From Methanotrichaceae archaeon (GTDB lineage Archaea > Halobacteriota > Methanosarcinia > Methanotrichales > Methanotrichaceae), in contig DUKF01000141.1 of NCBI GenBank assembly GCA_013329455.1, positions 1 through 5,535 of the forward strand: a stretch of DNA of 5,535 bases. The letters run 5' to 3'. Shown piece after piece: positions 1 to 4,987 of the stretch (position 1 is the stretch's first letter; each line of letters opens with the position of its first letter). The translations under genes and the position numbers were made by a program. Below the pieces are notes generated by a model that saw only the letters and a list, made by a program, of their open reading frames with translations, was not told the DNA's origin and did not search any database.

Positions 1-66
1 TCAACCAGATGCCGCAAGTGCGGTTACAAGGGGCTTCGCGTCAAGTCCAAGGAGAGCAGAGGATAG
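1..66 (+). CDS. rpl40e: 50S ribosomal protein L40e, C-terminal end (partial)
   Basis: The window opens inside a reading frame that ends with TAG at 64-66 and gives 21 residues, including TRCRKCGYKGLRVKSKE. This matches my recollection of the C-terminus of archaeal L40e, a zinc-ribbon protein of about 50 residues in the large ribosomal subunit. The CxxC pair seen here would be the second half of the four-cysteine zinc site; the first pair and the start codon lie upstream of the window. The basic tail fits an rRNA-binding protein. It ends 15 bp before the GGGP synthase start, so the two are probably co-transcribed. A C-terminal zinc finger of another nucleic-acid protein, such as topoisomerase I, is the main alternative, but the exact wording of the motif favours L40e. 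Confidence 0.85.
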   Translation, partial: STRCRKCGYKGLRVKSKESRG

Positions 67-81
67 ACGAGCCTGGGGCTG

Positions 82-843
82 ATGGTTCTCATGATCGGTC
101 CCGTTGAAGAGATGCTGGCAAAGGTCGTGGAGACGACTGGAGCTGCCCATCTCACTCTCATAGATCCCGACTCCCAGAGCCCAAAGGACGCGGGCAGGAT
201 GGCCAAAGCGGCGGCCGAAGGCGGCACCGATGCCATCATGGTGGGCGGGTCTGTCGGCGCCGCAGGTCGCGCCCTCGAGGATACGGTGAGGGCGATCAAG
301 GACGAGTCGAAACTGCCGGTGATCCTTTTTCCAAGCGGTGTTTCGGGCCTCTGCTCCAACGCCGATGCCGTCTTCTTCATGAGCCTTCTCAACTCGAGGA
401 ACGTCAGCTACCTGATAGAAAACCAGGCACTGGGCGCGCCATTGGTCTATAGATACAATCTCGAGCCGATCCCCATGGCCTACGTCATCGTCGAGCCCGG
501 CGGGACTGTGGGGTGGGTGGGCGACGCCAAGATGATCCCGAGAAATAAGCCCGAGCTTGCCGCGGCCTACGCCCTCGCAGGCAAGTACTTCGGCATGAGG
601 ATGGTCTACCTGGAGGCGGGGTCCGGGGCGAACGAGCCGGTGCCCCTGAAGATGGTGGCGACTGTAAAAAGGGCACTCGGAGACGCTCTTCTGATCCTTG
701 GCGGAGGCATCAGGTCTGGCGAAGCTGCGCGAGATCTCGTGCAGGCGGGAGCGGATCTCATCGTCACCGGGACCGGGGTCGAGAGGTCCGAGAACGTCGT
801 GGCCTTCGTCCGCGAGATAACGTCGGCCATAAAGGGCCGTTGA
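82..843 (+). CDS. Geranylgeranylglyceryl phosphate synthase (GGGP synthase)
   Basis: This TIM-barrel prenyltransferase joins geranylgeranyl diphosphate to the sn-3 hydroxyl of sn-glycerol-1-phosphate, forming the first ether bond of archaeal membrane lipids. Family signatures are visible in order: HLTLIDPD at residues 23-30 (D28 expected to bind Mg), GGTDAIMVGGS at 47-57, LFPSG at 82-86, VFFMSLLNSR at 97-106, APLVY at 119-123, IVEPGGTVGWVGDAK at 136-150, YLEAGSGA at 176-183, GGGIRSG at 207-213 and GTGVE at 230-234. The last three form the phosphate- and substrate-binding loops. At 253 residues it fits the longer, methanogen-type subfamily and looks intact. The ATG at 91 (250 residues) is a real alternative start: a GGCTGATG stretch just before it resembles the archaeal ribosome binding site, and relatives usually begin close to that point. 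It follows L40e by 15 bp, so it probably shares that transcript. Confidence 0.95.
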   Translation: MVLMIGPVEEMLAKVVETTGAAHLTLIDPDSQSPKDAGRMAKAAAEGGTDAIMVGGSVGAAGRALEDTVRAIKDESKLPVILFPSGVSGLCSNADAVFFMSLLNSRNVSYLIENQALGAPLVYRYNLEPIPMAYVIVEPGGTVGWVGDAKMIPRNKPELAAAYALAGKYFGMRMVYLEAGSGANEPVPLKMVATVKRALGDALLILGGGIRSGEAARDLVQAGADLIVTGTGVERSENVVAFVREITSAIKGR

Positions 844-850
844 TTCATCT

Positions 851-857
851 TTTTATA
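851..857 (+). promoter_or_regulatory. TATA box for the M24 peptidase gene
   Basis: TTTTATA lies in the 36-bp gap after GGGP synthase. Its centre is about 26 bp before the A of the ATG at 880, the usual archaeal box A to transcription start distance, so transcription is expected to begin at or next to the ATG. No ribosome binding site is seen between the box and the ATG, which fits a leaderless mRNA. The T-rich run starting at 849 could also help terminate the upstream L40e-GGGP synthase transcript. Confidence 0.6.
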
Positions 858-879
858 CCTTCTCTTCAAATCCAGTTTC

Positions 880-2034
880 ATGTCCCTTTCGTCTCAAAGG
901 ACGGGAAGATTTCTTTCTGATCACGAGCTGGACGGCTTTCTCCTTCTCGGTGACAGCCTCTGCAACCTGGACATCTATTATCTATCCCGATTTCTCGCCC
1001 CGGACCGTTTCGCCCTCCTGGCTGCATCCTCGATTTCCATCCTTGTATCGAGCATGGAGCAGGGCCGAGCCAAAAAGGAGTCGGATGCAGGCGAAGTGGT
1101 GAGCACCTCCGATTACGACGTCATGGCGAAGCTGGCGAGGTTCAACCGTCCCGAGGACGCCTACATCGAGGTTTTGAAGGAGTTTCTCCAGGATCGCAAT
1201 ATCAAAAGGCTTGGGGTTCCAGGAGACTTTCCTGTGAGGGTCTACCAGGGCCTGGAGGCCGACTTTGATATATCGGTCTTGGACAGCCCTGTCTCAGAGT
1301 GGCGAAAGGTCAAGACCATCGAGGAGATTGAGGCGATAAAATCCTCTCAAAGGGCCTGCGAGGAGGCGATGAGGGTTGCGATCGAAATGATATCGAACAC
1401 CCGGCCCTCTGGGGAGTTTCTCATCTTCGAGGGCGAGCCCCTCACCTCTGAGAAGGTGAAATCCGCCATCGATGTCTCCCTGCTCGAGAGGGGTTGCGAG
1501 GCGCAAGACACGATCGTGGCGGGGGGAGCGAATGCGGCCGATCCCCACTGCAGCGGCACAGGCCCCTTGCCCGCAAACTCTCCGATCGTCATCGACATCT
1601 TCCCACGGTCCAAAGGGAGCCGGTACTTCGCGGACATGACCAGGACGGTCCTTCGGGGCGAGGCCGACCCCGAGATAGTTGAGATCTACCAGGCGGTCCT
1701 GGAGGCACAGGATGCGGGCATCGCAGCGGTCAGGGCGGGGACGACCGGGAAAGAGGTACACGCGAAGGTCTGCGAGGTCTTCGAAGAGCGGGGCTACGTG
1801 GAAAGGGAGGGGCGGGGCTTCATCCACTCCACGGGCCACGGGGTGGGCCTTGAGATCCACGAGATGCCGTCTCTCAGCGAGGTTGGCAAAACCCTGGAGG
1901 AAGGGAACGTCGTCACCGTGGAGCCGGGTCTGTACTACCCGAACCTGAACGGGGTCCGGCTCGAGGATTTGGTGGTGGTGAGGAAGGGTGGATGCGACAA
2001 CCTTACCAACCTTGAAAAGCGGTTTATCCTCTGA
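880..2034 (+). CDS. Xaa-Pro dipeptidase/aminopeptidase-like M24 family metallopeptidase
   Basis: This is a cytoplasmic proline peptidase of MEROPS family M24, predicted to release N-terminal residues next to proline or to split Xaa-Pro dipeptides. Residues 1 to about 140 form a creatinase-like N-terminal domain; about 145-384 form the pita-bread catalytic domain. All five metal ligands expected for the family can be placed: D239 in IVIDIFPR, D252 in FADMTRT, H320 in HSTGHGVG, E348 in VTVEPGLY and E362 in GVRLEDLV. H223 (ADPH) and H327 (LEIHE) match the substrate-binding histidines. No signal peptide is seen. The length (384 residues) is somewhat above the roughly 350 of archaeal prolidases. 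It has its own TATA box and is followed after 17 bp by methionine aminopeptidase, a member of the same fold. Dipeptidase versus aminopeptidase specificity cannot be read from the sequence. Confidence 0.9.
   Translation: MSLSSQRTGRFLSDHELDGFLLLGDSLCNLDIYYLSRFLAPDRFALLAASSISILVSSMEQGRAKKESDAGEVVSTSDYDVMAKLARFNRPEDAYIEVLKEFLQDRNIKRLGVPGDFPVRVYQGLEADFDISVLDSPVSEWRKVKTIEEIEAIKSSQRACEEAMRVAIEMISNTRPSGEFLIFEGEPLTSEKVKSAIDVSLLERGCEAQDTIVAGGANAADPHCSGTGPLPANSPIVIDIFPRSKGSRYFADMTRTVLRGEADPEIVEIYQAVLEAQDAGIAAVRAGTTGKEVHAKVCEVFEERGYVEREGRGFIHSTGHGVGLEIHEMPSLSEVGKTLEEGNVVTVEPGLYYPNLNGVRLEDLVVVRKGGCDNLTNLEKRFIL
2023..2028 (+). promoter_or_regulatory. Possible internal TATA box for methionine aminopeptidase
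   Basis: TTTATC, preceded by a purine-rich GAAAAG that resembles a TFB recognition element, lies inside the last codons of the M24 peptidase gene. Its centre is about 26 bp before the ATG at 2052, the same spacing as at the other promoters here, so it could drive a separate transcript starting at the gene. Because it falls in coding sequence (codons for F-I) it may be chance. Confidence 0.3.
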
Positions 2035-2036
2035 CA

Positions 2037-2040
2037 GGAG
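2037..2040 (+). promoter_or_regulatory. Ribosome binding site for methionine aminopeptidase
   Basis: GGAG begins three bases after the stop codon of the upstream M24 peptidase and 11 nt before the ATG at 2052. It is followed by TGATC, giving a gapped match to the anti-Shine-Dalgarno complement GGAGGTGATC. It supports the chosen start and translation from a shared mRNA. The spacing is slightly long. Confidence 0.45.
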
Positions 2041-2051
2041 TCTGATCTCTC

Positions 2052-2933
2052 ATGGAAGCTGAAGTGCTTGAGAAGTACAGGAAGGCCGGAGATATCCTGG
2101 CCAGGGTTCGAGAAGAGGCAAGCTCGAAGATCGATGTCGGAGTTTCGATTTTGGAGGTTGCAAACTTCGTCGAGGAGACGACGCGAGACCTCGGCGGCGA
2201 GCCCGCCTTCCCCTGCAACATCTCCAGGGACAGGGTCGCGGCTCACGACACCCCCCGGCCCCAGGACGGGTCAGTCTTTGGAGAGGAGATTGTGAAGCTC
2301 GACATCGGTGTGCACGTCGACGGCTACATCGCTGACTCTGCTGTGACCGTGGACCTCGGAGGCCACCCTGACCTCGTCGAGGCCTCGAAGGCGGGCCTTG
2401 AAGCCGCGATAGAGCTCGTGGAGCCAGGAGTCGACACTGCAGAGCTTGGTGCCGCCATCGAGGATGTGATAAGGGGGTACGGCTACAACTCGGTATCTAA
2501 CCTGACCGGCCACGGCCTCGGACGCTACCAGGCCCACGGCGAGCCATCGGTGCCGAACAGGGCCATCGAGAAGGGCGTGGAGCTAAAGCCGGGAGACGTG
2601 ATCGCCATCGAGCCTTTCGCCACCGACGGTGTTGGCAAGATTTCGGAAGCTCCCCAGGTCGAGATATTCTCTTTCGTTGCCAAGAGGCCGATCAGGTCTC
2701 CGCCCGCGAGAGCCCTTTTAAAGCAGGTCCAGGAAAATTATTCGACCCTCCCCTTCGCCCGGAGATGGCTCTCGGGAGATAGGATCGATTACGCCATCAA
2801 CCAGCTCGTTCGGGCGGCCATCTTTCATCGGTACCCACTGCTCTGGGAGGCTGAGGGTGCCCTCGTCTCCCAGGCCGAGCATACGGTTATCGTTATGGAG
2901 AACGGGTGCGAGGTGACCACGAGACCTAGGTGA
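2052..2933 (+). CDS. map: Type II methionine aminopeptidase
   Basis: This enzyme removes the initiator methionine from nascent proteins when the second residue is small. The pita-bread fold is complete in 293 residues, matching the archaeal type II family. Metal ligands line up with those known for the Pyrococcus enzyme: D84 in VKLDIG, D95 in IADSAVTVD, H154 in TGHGLGRY, E187 in AIEPFA and E276 in QAEHTVIV. H65 (AAHDTPRP) and H162 (QAHGEPSVPN) match the catalytic histidines. The helical insertion that defines type II enzymes fills about residues 205-270. The gene follows the M24 peptidase by 17 bp with a GGAG site between them, so the pair is probably an operon. Its TGA is only 3 bp from the stop codon of the convergent DUF2150 gene. 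I see no truncation or missing key residue. Confidence 0.96.
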   Translation: MEAEVLEKYRKAGDILARVREEASSKIDVGVSILEVANFVEETTRDLGGEPAFPCNISRDRVAAHDTPRPQDGSVFGEEIVKLDIGVHVDGYIADSAVTVDLGGHPDLVEASKAGLEAAIELVEPGVDTAELGAAIEDVIRGYGYNSVSNLTGHGLGRYQAHGEPSVPNRAIEKGVELKPGDVIAIEPFATDGVGKISEAPQVEIFSFVAKRPIRSPPARALLKQVQENYSTLPFARRWLSGDRIDYAINQLVRAAIFHRYPLLWEAEGALVSQAEHTVIVMENGCEVTTRPR

Positions 2934-2936
2934 CGG

Positions 2937-3542
2937 TCAGGAATCTTTGCCGTCGTCCTCGGAACCGTCGTCTTCCTTGTAGCTGTCGTCCCCTATCTGG
3001 GCCGCGGATATGGCGTCGATGCCGTCGAGAAGTTCCGCCGTCAGGCAGTAGGGCAGATCCGCGAAGGCCTCTTCGGGGAGGGCCTCTCCACCGATCACCC
3101 TCGCCCCGATGTCGCTCAGGATACCCAGGGCCGCTTCCATCTGGCCAGCGTCCTCTGATTCGACCGCTGCTTTTACCATCTTCCCCAAGGGCGTCTTTTT
3201 GTCGTAGCCCCCATCTATGTAGCGCTGACTGGAGAAGAATACGGCCGTCAGGGCGGTGTTCAGCGACTCCAGCATCATGTTCGCGTCTTCTCCGAGGGAC
3301 TCGTCCCTTTCGGAGACGATCTCTCTTATCTCGTCTATTGTGGATATTGCCTCGTCTTTGGATATCGTCCCGTGTCCGCATCTCGCTATGACCTTGAGGC
3401 AGGCCAAGACCACGTCGTCCATGACATAGACGAAGACCGCGGCTGACGGATCTTCATCGGACTCCTTGAGGGTGAACCCGCTCTCTTTTATCTTGTTCAT
3501 CCAGTTCTGCCAGCGGCCCGGGGTGTAGAACTCTTCCTTCAT
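2937..3542 (-). CDS. DUF2150 family archaeal protein, function unknown
   Basis: The 201-residue product resembles DUF2150, an uncharacterised family I know from methanogens and haloarchaea; the N-terminal pattern FYTPGRWQNWMNKIKESGF is the most recognisable part. Residues 33-57 hold a compact, mostly hydrophobic stretch (VFVYVMDDVVLACLKVIARCG), followed by acidic, probably helical segments (60-105) and ALPEEAFADLPYCLTAELLDGI near 154-175. The last 17 residues are a very acidic, probably disordered tail rich in D, E, S and K. There are no catalytic motifs, signal peptide or transmembrane segments that I trust. It starts 9 bp after the stop of cgi121, with GAGG immediately after that stop serving as ribosome binding site, so the two are almost certainly co-transcribed and probably translated one after the other. 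I assign no function; a link to tRNA modification rests only on position. Confidence 0.8.
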   Translation of the reverse strand: MKEEFYTPGRWQNWMNKIKESGFTLKESDEDPSAAVFVYVMDDVVLACLKVIARCGHGTISKDEAISTIDEIREIVSERDESLGEDANMMLESLNTALTAVFFSSQRYIDGGYDKKTPLGKMVKAAVESEDAGQMEAALGILSDIGARVIGGEALPEEAFADLPYCLTAELLDGIDAISAAQIGDDSYKEDDGSEDDGKDS

Positions 3543-3544
3543 AA

Positions 3545-3553
3545 GATCCTCTC
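3545..3553 (-). promoter_or_regulatory. Ribosome binding site for the DUF2150 gene
   Basis: On the minus strand GAGAGGATC overlaps the TGA stop of cgi121 and ends 2 nt before the DUF2150 ATG. The core GAGG is 5 nt from the start codon. The arrangement of stop, ribosome binding site and start within about 15 bases fits translational coupling. Confidence 0.55.
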
Positions 3554-4043
3554 ATCGGTAAGCATCTATCAGCGCTACCCGTTCCAGTACGAGGTCGGGA
3601 ATCCTCTCCTCGCCCACGGCCTCGATCTCCAGTTCCTGTATGTCGAAGGCCTCCTTCACGGCTGTTGGACTCCAGCAGGGCCCGTCACCGTCTACCTCGA
3701 TTATATCGGAAATTTCCAGAGCTGTACCGTTTTCCACCACTATCAGGGCGACTCGCTGGGTGGCCTCTGATACGCCCATAGAAAGCGCCCGTTCGATCTG
3801 TCTTTGGCCTGAAGCATAACGCAGGATTTCAAGGCCTAGGTCTTTGGCCACGTTTCTCCTTTCGGAGAAGGCCCGCATCGCCTTTTCCACTGCGAAGGCG
3901 GCGTGCCTTTCGCCCACCATCACGGAGGCGTCCATCGCCTGGATGACGCAGCTGTGCCTATTTTGAGTCTCTCTCAACGCCGCCAGAAATGCTTCTTTCT
4001 CCCTTATCTTCGGTCTTCCAAAGAGCAGACGAACATCGTTCAT
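3552..4043 (-). CDS. cgi121: KEOPS complex subunit Cgi121
   Basis: Cgi121 is the accessory subunit of the KEOPS complex (Kae1, Bud32, Cgi121, Pcc1), which makes the universal t6A37 modification on ANN-decoding tRNAs; Cgi121 binds Bud32 and the tRNA 3' CCA end. Recognisable family segments are CVIQAMDASVMVGERHAAFAV (residues 32-52), the central KAMRAFSERRNVAKDLGLEILRYASGQRQIERAL (54-87) and MGVSEATQRVALIVV (89-103). From the ATG at 4043 the product is 163 residues, a normal archaeal length. I prefer this ATG to the in-frame TTG directly before it because a TATA box sits about 27 bp upstream and no ribosome binding site is seen, predicting a leaderless mRNA that starts at the ATG. The C-terminal region (about 120-163) is less familiar. 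The gene leads a two-gene unit with the DUF2150 gene. Confidence 0.88.
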   Translation of the reverse strand: MNDVRLLFGRPKIREKEAFLAALRETQNRHSCVIQAMDASVMVGERHAAFAVEKAMRAFSERRNVAKDLGLEILRYASGQRQIERALSMGVSEATQRVALIVVENGTALEISDIIEVDGDGPCWSPTAVKEAFDIQELEIEAVGEERIPDLVLERVALIDAYR

Positions 4044-4066
4044 CAACGGGTGGTTCGGCGACGGAG

Positions 4067-4073
4067 TTTAAAA
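4067..4073 (-). promoter_or_regulatory. TATA box for the cgi121-DUF2150 operon
   Basis: On the minus strand TTTTAAA is centred about 27 bp before the cgi121 ATG at 4043, with ACAAAC upstream as a modest TFB recognition element. The spacing places the transcription start at the ATG, which implies a leaderless message and helps choose ATG 4043 over the TTG directly before it. The near-palindromic box could also be read in the other direction. Confidence 0.6.
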
Positions 4074-4137
4074 GTTTGTGGTCGTGCGATTGGGCAATAT
4101 CGGGATGATGATGGAGAGAACCCGATCAATCTGGCTG

Positions 4138-4152
4138 AAATATAAAAATAGA
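4138..4152 (-). terminator. T-rich terminator candidate after the metal-dependent hydrolase
   Basis: On the minus strand TCTATTTTTATATTT begins 50 bp after the hydrolase stop codon. Archaeal RNA polymerase typically terminates at such T-rich runs without needing a hairpin. The same bases also look like a TATA box: on the minus strand it could give a longer-leader cgi121 transcript, and on the plus strand it would point towards no gene. Confidence 0.45.
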
Positions 4153-4201
4153 CTTGAGCTGATCGCGAGGGTTCTGGACTGCTGAGAAGGCGATAAAGCT
4201 T

Positions 4202-4882
4202 TCAGCACTCCACAGCGTCGCCCGCCTCCACGATCACGACCTCGGAATCGCAGAGGGTCTCCACCAGGTCCCGGAACTCGGCGGGGTCCTGCCTTATTTG
4301 GGGCCATGTGTTGTAGTGCATCGGGATGACCAGGTGCGGCCTAATCCAACTGGTGGCGATCGCCGCTTCCCTGGGACCCATGGTGTACCTTCCCCCGATG
4401 GGCAGAAGGGCCACGTCCGGCCTGTAGAGGTCTCCTATCAGCCTCATGTCGCTGAAGAGGGCGGTATCTCCGGCGTGGTAGACCCTGATACCATCGTCGA
4501 TCACAAAGCCCGCAGCGCCGCCGCCGCATGTTGGCGGATATGTGACGGTTATATCTGAGGAGTGAACTGCCTGTGTCATGTGGAATACGACGTCTGCCAC
4601 CTGGAAGGTGCCGCCGATATTCATTCCCTCAGATTTGATCCCCTGTCGGTCCAGGTATCTTGCCACTTCGGCGACCGCCAGGACCGGACAGCCGGTTCGC
4701 CTGGCTATATCTTCTGCGTTGCCGAGATGATCGGCATGACCGTGGGTTACGGCTATGAGATCTGGATCGAACTCGTCCACCGGTTTCGGTGCCATGGGGT
4801 TATCTTGGATGTAAGGGTCCACGAGGATGTTCATGGACTCGACGAGTTCAAAGCAAGAATGAGAAAGCCAGGTTATCTTCAT
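4202..4882 (-). CDS. UPF0173-type metal-dependent hydrolase (metallo-beta-lactamase superfamily)
   Basis: This is a 226-residue cytoplasmic metallo-beta-lactamase-fold protein of the UPF0173 family, related to UlaG-type lactonases. Its physiological substrate is not known. The two-metal site is complete: THGHADH at residues 46-52 (H47, H49, D51, H52), H107 in QAVHSSD, D139 in YHAGDT and H189 in IPMHY. H8 in the N-terminal WLSHSCF is also typical. Glycine-rich CGGGAAGFVIDDGIRVYHAGD at about 119-139 and LLPIGGRYTMGP at 159-170 match family wording. The length is the usual 220-230 residues, with no signal peptide. The start is supported by a strong AGGTGG site 6 nt upstream. No TATA box stands out in the 105-bp gap before it, so it may be read from the coiled-coil gene upstream. 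I would not assign an enzyme name beyond hydrolase. Confidence 0.92.
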   Translation of the reverse strand: MKITWLSHSCFELVESMNILVDPYIQDNPMAPKPVDEFDPDLIAVTHGHADHLGNAEDIARRTGCPVLAVAEVARYLDRQGIKSEGMNIGGTFQVADVVFHMTQAVHSSDITVTYPPTCGGGAAGFVIDDGIRVYHAGDTALFSDMRLIGDLYRPDVALLPIGGRYTMGPREAAIATSWIRPHLVIPMHYNTWPQIRQDPAEFRDLVETLCDSEVVIVEAGDAVEC

Positions 4883-4888
4883 CTCTAT

Positions 4889-4894
4889 CCACCT
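4889..4894 (-). promoter_or_regulatory. Ribosome binding site of the metal-dependent hydrolase gene
   Basis: Minus-strand AGGTGG lies 6 nt before the ATG at 4882 and, with the following AT, closely matches the GGAGGTGAT complement of the archaeal 16S rRNA end. It is the clearest ribosome binding site in the window. It implies a 5' leader, in contrast to the predicted leaderless genes nearby. Confidence 0.7.
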
Positions 4895-4951
4895 GGGTCT
4901 ATCGCCGTCTTCGTCTAGGCATCTTCGCGACGATGGATTTTGCAGGTCCGA

Positions 4952-4973
4952 GGAGCGGCCGATGGGCCGCTCC
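4952..4973 (-). repeat. Perfect 9-bp inverted repeat (hairpin) between the coiled-coil and hydrolase genes
   Basis: GGAGCGGCC and GGCCGCTCC flank a 4-base GATG loop, making a GC-rich stem with no mismatch. On the transcribed minus strand it begins 14 bp after the coiled-coil stop codon and ends 57 bp before the hydrolase ribosome binding site. No T-run follows on the minus strand, so it is not a classic intrinsic terminator. It may protect the 3' end of the upstream message or mark a processing point in a shared transcript. Confidence 0.65.
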
Positions 4974-4987
4974 GGGCGTTCCTGAGT

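Larger units (their letters stand above)
4044..4201. other. 158-bp intergenic region between the hydrolase and cgi121 genes
   Basis: This is the longest gene-free stretch and is richer in A and T than its surroundings. It holds the cgi121 TATA box at 4067-4073 and an A/T tract at 4138-4152 that reads as a T-rich terminator for the minus-strand hydrolase gene. On the plus strand there is a 26-codon open frame (4105-4185) with three ATG codons in a row, and a C-box-like ATGATGA (4105-4111) plus several CTGA tetranucleotides. Neither is supported well enough to call a gene. No tRNA fold was recognised. Confidence 0.7.

Noticed and set aside
1294..1860. 188-codon minus-strand open frame inside the M24 peptidase
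   Set aside because: It lies opposite the catalytic domain with all metal ligands intact, and its own translation has no recognisable motif.
2930..3391. 153-codon plus-strand open frame opposite the DUF2150 gene
   Set aside because: Its product is dominated by R, P, S and L with no family resemblance, as expected for the antisense frame of a GC-rich gene. The minus strand carries a recognisable protein with a ribosome binding site.
4138..4152. Plus-strand promoter from the A/T tract AAATATAAAAATAGA
   Set aside because: It would start transcription near 4168, antisense to the hydrolase gene, with no plus-strand gene following. Reading it as a minus-strand terminator is simpler.
4044..4201. 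tRNA or other structured RNA gene in the gap
   Set aside because: No T-arm GTTCRA motif with matching acceptor stem was found on either strand. Only the weak C/D-box-like pattern reported as a finding remained.
4562..4918. 118-codon plus-strand open frame opposite the metal-dependent hydrolase
   Set aside because: It is antisense to a complete metallo-beta-lactamase-fold gene with a strong ribosome binding site. The translation looks random.
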